Assembly (NCBI GenBank): GCA_030612225.1
Contig: JAUWOH010000059.1
Coordinates: 1 to 12,202 of the forward strand
DNA: 12,202 nucleotides
Reading direction: 5' to 3'
From: Desulfobacteraceae bacterium
GTDB lineage: Bacteria; Desulfobacterota; Desulfobacteria; Desulfobacterales; JAUWMJ01
The notes below the pieces were generated by a model, which worked only from the letters and a program-made list of their open reading frames with translations, was not told where the DNA came from and ran no database searches. The translations under genes were made by a program, and so were the position numbers. This document shows, piece by piece, positions 7,320 to 12,202 of this stretch (position 1 is the stretch's first letter; each line of letters begins with the position of its first letter).

Positions 7320-7401
7320 GGCTCATACATAAGTACATGTATTCTTAAATACGAATACGTATAATATTTTTTCAGCCGTAAAGCACGCAAAGAACCGTTT
7401 T

Positions 7402-7462
7402 TTTATTGCTTTCCGCTGAGCCCCGCTAACTAAAGCGGGATAAAAGCGCGGAAAGCAATAAA
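7402..7462. repeat. Nested palindrome (15-bp outer arms, CCCGCT/AGCGGG inner stem)
   Basis: The outer arms TTTATTGCTTTCCGC (7402-7416) and GCGGAAAGCAATAAA (7448-7462) are perfect inverted copies. Inside them CCCGCT (7422-7427) pairs with AGCGGG (7434-7439) around a 6-base loop. The same two-tier plan recurs at 7534-7589 with different outer arms. Confidence 0.7.
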
Positions 7463-7533
7463 GAATTCATCCCTATGGGAAAAAATAATTTGATATAAAA
7501 ACATATAGTTGTAACAATATAAACGCTGATTGA

Positions 7534-7589
7534 TTTTCCTTTGCCGGCGTCCCTGTCCCGCAACAAGCGGGGTCAACGGCAAAGGAAAA
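7534..7589. repeat. Nested palindrome (13-bp outer arms, CCCGC/GCGGG inner stem)
   Basis: The outer arms TTTTCCTTTGCCG (7534-7546) and CGGCAAAGGAAAA (7577-7589) are perfect inverted copies. The inner CCCGC (7557-7561) pairs with GCGGG (7567-7571) around AACAA. It is a structural twin of 7402-7462, sharing the inner stem type and spacing but not the outer arm sequence. Confidence 0.7.
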
Positions 7590-7606
7590 AACTTCTAACT
7601 CTGCTT

Positions 7607-7662
7607 CCTCAGCGTCCTGAGCGAAGCCCCGTTAGAACGAGACAAGCCGGGCGGTGAAAAAA
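7607..7662. repeat. Possible dispersed repeat fragment (CCTCAGCGTCCTGAGCG...GGCGGTGAAAAA)
   Basis: A non-coding segment whose left half resembles the CCTCCGCGTCCTCTGTGG part of the 965-1081 element and which ends in GGGCGGTGAAAAA. This looks like a diverged member of the same intergenic repeat type. The remainder of 7663-7884 is AT-rich with no gene or clear signal that I can see. Confidence 0.35.
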
Positions 7663-7884
7663 TGCTATATACAATACGTTATCGAATTAACGAATTAGAG
7701 CACTAAGCTGAACAAGCAGGAACTAAATAGGAATATAGCAGATTGATGAATGATGATGGCGATTGATCGAAGTCACTACGCTAGGTCGATTTTTATAAAA
7801 ATGATTTCCATCCTTAAATCGTTAATCTTCAATCATAAATCATCAATTTTTCGTCATTGGTACGAAATTGGTTTAATTATTTCT

Positions 7885-7918
7885 TGCCCTGTCTGCGTGA
7901 GGCACGCACAGGCAGGCA
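7885..7918. repeat. GC-rich imperfect hairpin upstream of the CheY-like gene
   Basis: CCTGTCTGCGTG and CACGCACAGGCAGG form an imperfect inverted repeat around AGG in otherwise AT-rich DNA, ending 45 bp before the receiver gene's ATG. Its base composition contrasts with its surroundings, as expected for an inserted repeat. It could also form a structure in the leader of the downstream gene. Confidence 0.45.
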
Positions 7919-7963
7919 TAAAAACCATGAAATTCAATTTTAAGAATATATAGGAGACTCGCA

Positions 7964-8329
7964 ATGAAAAACAGCAAAGAATCTATATTTGTGGTTGATG
8001 ATGATCAGGGAATTTTGGATTCTTTTGATGCTATGCTGGGAGATGAATATAATCTGGTTATGGTTGACAATGGAACCAAAGCAATAGAACTCCTTGACAA
8101 GGAAAAACCCCGGCTTTTGTTTCTGGACATTAAAATGCCCGGCCAGAATGGCCTGGAAGTTTTGAAAAACATACGAAAAAAGGGCATTTCTACAGTCGTA
8201 GTGATAGTAACAGCCCTTGTTCAAGATAGCTACCTGGAGATTGCCAGGCGATATGGCATTTACCGGTACCTTAACAAACCCCTTGATGTGGATGAAGTAG
8301 AAGATATAGCTCGGAGGGTGCTTCATTAA
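7964..8329 (+). CDS. Stand-alone receiver (CheY-like) response regulator
   Basis: A 121-residue protein made of one receiver domain. Acidic residues D12-D14, phospho-acceptor D55 (LLFLDIKMPG), T83 (IVTA) and K105 (LNKP) are all present, so it should accept phosphate from a kinase. No output domain follows, so it must act through protein contacts or as a phosphate shuttle or sink. AGGAG lies eight bases before the ATG. It is on the same strand as the kinase at 5211-7115 but 848 bp away behind several hairpins, so co-transcription is doubtful. It is not close enough in sequence features to call it a chemotaxis CheY. Confidence 0.9.
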   Translation: MKNSKESIFVVDDDQGILDSFDAMLGDEYNLVMVDNGTKAIELLDKEKPRLLFLDIKMPGQNGLEVLKNIRKKGISTVVVIVTALVQDSYLEIARRYGIYRYLNKPLDVDEVEDIARRVLH

Positions 8330-8335
8330 TCAAGC

Positions 8336-8365
8336 TTGAAAAACATGAAAACCGTATGTTTTCAA
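8336..8365 (+). terminator. AT-rich hairpin after the CheY-like gene
   Basis: TTGAAAAACAT and ATGTTTTCAA are inverted copies with a one-base bulge around a 9-base loop, starting six bases after the stop codon. There is no T-run downstream, so termination is uncertain. Confidence 0.35.
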
Positions 8366-8393
8366 ACATAATCTAAATATCTGTTTAGCTAAT

Positions 8394-8632
8394 GGTTCGC
8401 GTAAAAATAAGTTTGCATTTTAGGCGCATGAATTTTGATCAGGTTTGTTCGATCCGAGACTGCAGGTAAGCGAAGACTCCGAAACCACAGGAATGGCGAG
8501 CTATTTCGAGGATTTTGAAGTTGAGAATCGGACAAAGATGGCCTGAATCCGGGATGTGCCGCAAAGCAAATGCCCTTGGGGTGCATAAAATGTGAAGTTA
8601 TTTTCGGAGTCTACGTTTACCTGCGCGAACCC
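8394..8632. repeat. 239-bp non-coding element with inverted ends
   Basis: GGTTCGCG (8394-8401) and CGCGAACC (8625-8632) bound the element. A second inverted pair lies inside: 8462-8484 and 8602-8624 match at 21 of 23 positions (GCAGGTAAGCGAAGACTCCG type). The left-end run AAAATAAGTTTGCATTTTA also resembles the reverse complement of the stretch around 8585-8604. No open frame in it looks real. This is a palindromic, transposase-free repeat; its internal motif recurs at 9570-9587 and 12003-12020. Confidence 0.6.
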
Positions 8633-8862
8633 TTAGAGAAAGACGCCCCTGCATAGCTGTTACGGAAATTCTCTCTTGGATGGTTGGAGAACATGGAAAA
8701 TAAGAAAGAAAAAGAATTAGATTAAAACAATCCTTTTGGGTTTTGACCACCATGCGCAATCCCTTGCGCCTTGACACTTAGACTTGTATGGGCCGGAAGA
8801 TAAAGAATACATATCTATCAAAGCTTATCTCTCCTTTAGCCACTCTCATAATAAATTTATTC

Positions 8863-8898
8863 TTGACACACATGGTAATATTGATTAGTATAGCTATA
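8863..8898 (+). promoter_or_regulatory. Sigma-70-type promoter and operator of the toxin-antitoxin operon
   Basis: TTGACA (8863-8868), a 17-bp spacer and TAGTAT (8886-8891). The perfect 10-bp palindrome TATAGCTATA (8889-8898) overlaps the -10 and is a good candidate operator for the ribbon-helix-helix antitoxin, since such antitoxins commonly repress their own operon. Confidence 0.65.
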
Positions 8899-8925
8899 TA
8901 TAACAATATTATTTGGAGGACTTTT

Positions 8926-9159
8926 ATGCGTACAATTCAAATGACCTTAGATGATGACCTTGTCAAAACGGTCGATATAATAGCCAGGGAGCTTAAAACG
9001 ACCCGATCTGCTTTTACTCGCAAGGCTTTGCGAGATGCGATCAATCTTTTTAACACCCATCTTCTGGAACAGAAACACAGACAGGGCTATACTTTACATC
9101 CTGTTAACAAAGACGAGTTCAGTGTGTGGGAAAAGGAACAAAACTGGGGGGACGAATGA
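8926..9159 (+). CDS. Ribbon-helix-helix antitoxin (CopG/MazE-like)
   Basis: A 77-residue protein. The ATG at 8926 is preceded by GGAGGA five bases upstream, which fixes the start; a longer frame opens at 8788, but its extra 46 residues span the promoter and are not expected. Residues 2-45 form a ribbon-helix-helix DNA-binding domain (strand RTIQMTLDDDLV, then helices around VDIIARELKTTRSAFTRKALRDAI). The C-terminal part, about 46-77, ends FSVWEKEQNWGDE, acidic and rich in aromatics as expected of a toxin-wrapping tail. Its stop overlaps the toxin start by ATGA. Role: neutralise the toxin and repress the operon. Confidence 0.9.
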   Translation: MRTIQMTLDDDLVKTVDIIARELKTTRSAFTRKALRDAINLFNTHLLEQKHRQGYTLHPVNKDEFSVWEKEQNWGDE

Positions 9160-9467
9160 AAAGAGGGGAAATCAGGTGGTACAAATTTAAAACTCCCGAC
9201 AAGAAACGTCCTGTTTTAATTTTGACCCGCGATTCTATACTGGAATATCTTGGAGAAATCACAGTCGCTCCGATAACCTCAACTGTCCGGGACATACCAA
9301 GTGAGGTATTTCTTTCAAAACAGGATGGTATGATGAAAAATTGCGCCATCAATTTAGATCATATTCAGACCGTGTCAAAAGGAAAAATTGGATCGATTAT
9401 AACTTCTCTCCCGCAAGATAAATTAAAACAGGTTCGTGATGCCATTCAATTTGCCCTGGGTTTGTAA
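9156..9467 (+). CDS. mazF: MazF/PemK-family endoribonuclease toxin
   Basis: A 103-residue toxin starting at ATG 9156 within the antitoxin's final codons (ATGA overlap), with GGGGGA just upstream. Family landmarks are MKRGEIRWYKF at the N-terminus, the KRPVLILTRD strand with its conserved basic residue, ITVAPITSTVRDIPSEV, and the CAINLDHIQTVSK strand. MazF toxins cleave single-stranded RNA at short sequences and stall translation when antitoxin is lost. Length and motifs are intact, so it is probably active; the cleavage sequence cannot be read from the protein. Such pairs often sit in mobile or repeat-rich regions, as here. Confidence 0.92.
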   Translation: MKRGEIRWYKFKTPDKKRPVLILTRDSILEYLGEITVAPITSTVRDIPSEVFLSKQDGMMKNCAINLDHIQTVSKGKIGSIITSLPQDKLKQVRDAIQFALGL

Positions 9468-9543
9468 TACTTTTGTAAAATCGCCACTATTTGTTTTACA
9501 TTTCATTCCTATAATATCATACTTGCCAGTCTTTTCGCATAGA

Positions 9544-9595
9544 GAGACCTTAGAAAAGTGCCGTTTCGTAGTCTGCGCTTATCTGCAAAAGTCTC
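9544..9595. repeat. Miniature inverted repeat with GAGACC...GTCTC ends
   Basis: GAGACCTTAGAAAAG (9544-9558) and CTGCAAAAGTCTC (9583-9595) are imperfect inverted copies, similar to the ends of the 3271-3427 element. Between them lies AGTCTGCGCTTATCTGCA (9570-9587), whose exact reverse complement is at 12003-12020. Confidence 0.5.
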
Positions 9596-9622
9596 ATAGA
9601 GTACTGTACTGAGGTAACCCTG

Positions 9623-10234
9623 TTGAATTATACAATCTTTGACACGCCGATAGTAAGAACCGTCATTCGATGGATATCCATCTTTTTGCTCAAAATTTCC
9701 GGATGGCATACAGAGGGGGCACTCCCTGATATCCCCAAGTTCGTGATGATAGCCGCCCCCCATACGTCCAACTGGGATTTACCCATCATGTTGTTCATCG
9801 CCTTTAAACTTAGGGGAAGACTCAACTGGATGGGCAAGGACACCATTTTCAAAAAACCCTTCAAAGGACTTTTCAAATGGCTGGGAGGAATACCGATAGA
9901 GCGCAGCCGTTCCAATAATGTGGTCGGACAGATGGTCGACAAATTTCATGAGACTGACAGGCTTATCCTGACGATACCGCCTTCAGGGACACGAAAAAGG
10001 GTCAAGAAATGGAAGTCCGGCTTTTACCACATTGCCACCGGGGCCAATGTTCCTGTGGTGCTTGGATTTCTCGATTTCAAAAGAAAAACAGGGGGGATCG
10101 GGCCGGTGGTGACACTCACTGGTGACATGGAACAGGATATGAAGGGTATCAGGGCGTTTTATTCCAACATCGAGGGAAAATATGAGGCACCGGTATTGGG
10201 ATTAAAATCAATAACTGTAAAATCCAAGATGTGA
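9623..10234 (+). CDS. PlsC-superfamily glycerolipid acyltransferase
   Basis: A 203-residue protein starting at TTG 9623, with GAGGT seven bases upstream. It carries the acyltransferase HX4D motif as H47-T-S-N-W-D52 inside APHTSNWDLP, then GGIPIERSR (88-96) and a block at 119-124 that reads P-P-S-G-T-R. In the family this last block is normally PEGTR, so the acidic residue is replaced by serine. A late VPVVLGFLDF strand is also conserved. These enzymes transfer an acyl chain to lysophosphatidate or related lipids at the inner membrane. One hydrophobic helix near residues 10-27 could anchor it. It is shorter than housekeeping PlsC (about 240), matching a small subfamily. The exact substrate is unknown. 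It is convergent with the GGDEF gene, 53 bp apart. Confidence 0.88.
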   Translation: MNYTIFDTPIVRTVIRWISIFLLKISGWHTEGALPDIPKFVMIAAPHTSNWDLPIMLFIAFKLRGRLNWMGKDTIFKKPFKGLFKWLGGIPIERSRSNNVVGQMVDKFHETDRLILTIPPSGTRKRVKKWKSGFYHIATGANVPVVLGFLDFKRKTGGIGPVVTLTGDMEQDMKGIRAFYSNIEGKYEAPVLGLKSITVKSKM

Positions 10235-10287
10235 TGTTTTATAATTGGCTTAAAAGGGAAAGGACATGCAACTAAAGCAGTAGAATA

Positions 10288-11748
10288 TCAAAATTTATGA
10301 ACTCGTAAAAAGTCAGTCGCGCCAGAAAGTGCCTCAATAGTAACAACCCTGTTTCTGCCTTGTGCTTTTGCCTGGTACAGCGCGTTGTCTGCGGCCTCCA
10401 CCAGTTCTGTAGAAGACTGTTTTAATTCAGGTTGGTATGCAGCGATGCCCACACTCACAGTACAATGAAACGTCGATGAATTGTATTGAAACAGTCGATG
10501 TGCCACCATCTCTCTGAACCTTTCACTTACCTTTTCTGCTCCTTTGGTATCGGTATTTGTCATGATAACGGTAAACTCTTCACCACCGTAACGACAGCAC
10601 AAATCACTCTGGCGCACACATTTTTTGAGCATCCCGGCAATCTCAGAAAGGGTCATGTCGCCGGCAAGATGGCCATAGGTATCGTTTATCTTCTTGAAAT
10701 AATCGAGGTCTATCATACAAAGTACCAGGTCTGTCTCATATCTCATTGCCCTGGATACTTCCTTTTCAACTACCTCATTGAAGTAACGGCGATTATAGAG
10801 GCCGGTTATTTCATCCCGGATTGACATCATTGCTATCTTTTTCTGGGCATTTTTTATCTCTCTTTTAAGACGCGCCTTTTCCAGGGTGTTAATAATGACC
10901 CGTAAGAGGGATTTCTCACCAATCCTATCCTTGGGCAAATAATCATAGGCACCTGCCTGAATTACCTGTTTGGCAATCATTTCATCACCCTGTCCGGTAA
11001 TGACTACCGCAGGTATTTCCGAACCTTCTTTTTCAATACTTCTTAAAAAATCAAGGCCGTTTCCATCAGGAAGCAGATAGTCTAATAGGATCAAATCAAA
11101 ATGATTCTGTTTCAATACCTGCAGGGCATCTTCAATACTTCTTGAATGGGAGAGGCTGATCTGTTTGTGGTCGGATAAAACAGCATTAAGCATTTCAAAA
11201 TCATCATCCGAGTCTTCCAGTGAAAGTATAGTCATCTTTTGATCAATATTGACAATAGAAGTTTCGTCAAGATGCTGGCTGGTCTCATCATGGCGTATAG
11301 TCTGGATTGTCCTAACTACCTCGGAAATCCTATCACCGGCCTCTTTTACAAATGCTATATGATAAGCCATCTTATCCGGACTCTCCTGGTCCATCTCCAT
11401 CAACTCAATGCCGTATTGAAGAGCCATCAAAGGCTGGGCTAACTCATGTGCCTTAGCTCCTGCCATCTGTAGCAAAATCTTTATCCGTTCTTCTTCAATA
11501 AGAGTTTTTTGCTGCTTTACTATTTTCTGATTCGCCTTTTTTAGCTCCTCAACCGTCTGTTTGAGCCTGGCATTAGCATTTTCTAAGGTTTTTTTCTTTT
11601 TGGACATCGCAAGAAATATATCGACTTTACTCTTTAGGATATCAAGGATCAATCTGCCTGAAGGTATAATCTTCAGCACCTGCTTTATAATATTTGAACG
11701 CGTTCTTTTTCGGTCTTTATTTATGGCATTTATAAAAGTGCTGTTCAT
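10288..11748 (-). CDS. DHp-like / receiver / GGDEF diguanylate cyclase
   Basis: A 486-residue cytosolic protein. About 45-95 is a coiled coil. About 90-150 resembles a histidine-kinase dimerisation helix pair, with H101 in AKAHELAQPLMAL, but no ATPase domain follows. The receiver domain is at about 172-290, with acidic D179-D183, phospho-acceptor D223 (LILLDYLLPDGNG), the ITGQG block and K273 (LPKD). The GGDEF domain is at about 308-470, with active-site G388-G-E-E-F392 and the inhibitory I-site R379-Q-S-D382 exactly five residues before it, so it should make cyclic di-GMP and be product-inhibited. The last codons (TDFLRVHKF) are provided by a copy of the TCGTAAAAAGTC repeat at 10303-10314, suggesting the original C-terminus was replaced or extended. 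The ATG at 11748 has AGGA about ten bases upstream. Confidence 0.92.
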   Translation of the reverse strand: MNSTFINAINKDRKRTRSNIIKQVLKIIPSGRLILDILKSKVDIFLAMSKKKKTLENANARLKQTVEELKKANQKIVKQQKTLIEEERIKILLQMAGAKAHELAQPLMALQYGIELMEMDQESPDKMAYHIAFVKEAGDRISEVVRTIQTIRHDETSQHLDETSIVNIDQKMTILSLEDSDDDFEMLNAVLSDHKQISLSHSRSIEDALQVLKQNHFDLILLDYLLPDGNGLDFLRSIEKEGSEIPAVVITGQGDEMIAKQVIQAGAYDYLPKDRIGEKSLLRVIINTLEKARLKREIKNAQKKIAMMSIRDEITGLYNRRYFNEVVEKEVSRAMRYETDLVLCMIDLDYFKKINDTYGHLAGDMTLSEIAGMLKKCVRQSDLCCRYGGEEFTVIMTNTDTKGAEKVSERFREMVAHRLFQYNSSTFHCTVSVGIAAYQPELKQSSTELVEAADNALYQAKAQGRNRVVTIEALSGATDFLRVHKF

Positions 11749-12136
11749 TACATTCTCATCCTACACATGTGGTCTTCTTTACCACTTGAATAATATTTTG
11801 AGACGCAATATATTTAAAAATATTGATAATTCCGTTATTTAGATAGATCACGCAAATTATATGCCAAATGGAATGGTTATTCTGCTAAATAGTAACTTAT
11901 TGTTTTATCAATAAATTATAGCGAAATTATGTTTTTCTTTACTTAAGGGGAATGAAAATTTTATACTGAAACTTATAACTTTGACGTCAAAATTGTGACA
12001 CCTGCAGATAAGCGCAGACTTCATAATGGGGCGTTTTGAAATTGGTCAGAAAAGCAATTAAAAATTCAGAGTACAAGAGCCGGCAGCCTGCCTTCTGCCG
12101 TCGCTTCGCTTCAGGTTCAAGGTTCACGATCAATAT
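11749..12136. other. Gene-poor upstream region of the GGDEF gene
   Basis: AT-rich, without a credible gene. It contains the dyad TTATTG-TTTTAT-CAATAA (11897-11914), the perfect palindrome TTTGACGTCAAA (11980-11991), the repeat motif at 12003-12020, and a GC-richer non-coding segment around 12080-12130 that looks like another dispersed repeat. No convincing promoter for the leftward gene was identified. Confidence 0.5.
12003..12020. repeat. Copy of the TGCAGATAAGCGCAGACT motif
   Basis: This 18-mer is the exact reverse complement of 9570-9587 and matches 8461-8478 at 16 of 18 positions. It has no matching inverted partner nearby, so it may be a solo end of a repeat element. Confidence 0.6.
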
Positions 12137-12202
12137 CTATTTTTCTAAGATGGTCTCTTTGTAAATAATCCCTCTGTCTTTAAGACCTTCAAGCATATAT
12201 TT
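12137..12202 (-). CDS. Possible 3' end of a leftward gene (partial)
   Basis: A minus-strand frame enters from the right edge and reads 21 codons (including MLEGLKDRGIIYKETILEK) before a TAG at 12137-12139. The composition is protein-like, with charged and aliphatic residues alternating as in a helix, but the piece is too short to recognise or to exclude chance. Confidence 0.35.
   Translation of the reverse strand, partial: KYMLEGLKDRGIIYKETILEK

Noticed and set aside
7208..7390. 60-codon minus-strand frame across the second sigma-54 promoter
   Set aside because: No ribosome site or recognisable domain was seen, and it overlaps clear plus-strand signals.
8608..8715. Short frames around 8633-8707 (for example ending MVGEHGK, or a 10-codon lysine-rich frame at 8693) as a micropeptide or pseudogene
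   Set aside because: The starts lack well-spaced ribosome sites or run in from the repeat element, composition is not convincing, and no promoter is visible.
8788..8925. N-terminal extension of the antitoxin frame from 8788
   Set aside because: It covers the TTGACA-N17-TAGTAT promoter and the palindrome; ATG 8926 has GGAGGA and begins the ribbon-helix-helix domain.
11980..11991. Perfect palindrome TTTGACGTCAAA as an operator
   Set aside because: It is a single copy about 230 bp from the nearest start codon with no associated promoter; a 12-bp palindrome alone is weak evidence, so it is only mentioned in the region description.

Overview
The window looks like a chromosomal piece of a Gram-negative, signalling-rich bacterium, most likely a deltaproteobacterium (Desulfobacterota, Desulfobacteraceae-like). 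The basis is a moderately AT-rich background, a full sigma-54/NtrC regulatory layout, several histidine-kinase, receiver, GAF and GGDEF modules, and many short dispersed inverted repeats between genes. Assignment to a group is inference; there is no marker gene, tRNA, rRNA or CRISPR array here.

Layout. 1-836 (minus): 5' part of a GAF-domain sensor protein. 965-1081: an inverted-repeat element. 1087-7115: the core locus. A sigma-54-dependent NtrC-type response regulator is read leftward from a GTG at 2481. Divergent from it is a self-contained unit: two tandem 18-bp palindromes (2551-2588), a consensus -24/-12 promoter (2756-2771), a 30-codon gene for a secreted or lipidated micropeptide whose predicted mature part is only CGGAGP (2853-2945), and a strong terminator (2980-3013). 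After a MITE-like repeat come a peptide-binding lipoprotein of the OppA/DppA type with no transporter genes beside it (3507-5162) and a membrane histidine kinase (5211-7115). 7116-7963 is a long gene-poor stretch with a second good sigma-54 promoter, a terminator 43 bp downstream of it, and two nested palindromes. 7964-8329: a stand-alone CheY-like receiver. 8394-8632: a 239-bp repeat element. 8926-9467: a ribbon-helix-helix/MazF toxin-antitoxin operon. 9623-10234: a small acyltransferase of the PlsC superfamily. 10288-11748 (minus): a protein with a kinase-dimerisation-like segment, a receiver domain and an active-looking GGDEF domain. 12137-12202 (minus): possible 3' end of another gene.

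How the genes may work together (inference). The most interesting content is 1087-7115, which reads as a closed sensory loop. The histidine kinase, perhaps instructed by the orphan peptide-binding lipoprotein, would phosphorylate the NtrC-type regulator. The regulator would bind the tandem palindromes about 200 bp upstream of the -24/-12 promoter and fire transcription of the micropeptide. The exported hexapeptide, or a fragment of its signal peptide, could then be the ligand of the binding protein, giving an autoinducing peptide circuit in a Gram-negative cell. Each component is visible in the sequence; the connection between them is a hypothesis.
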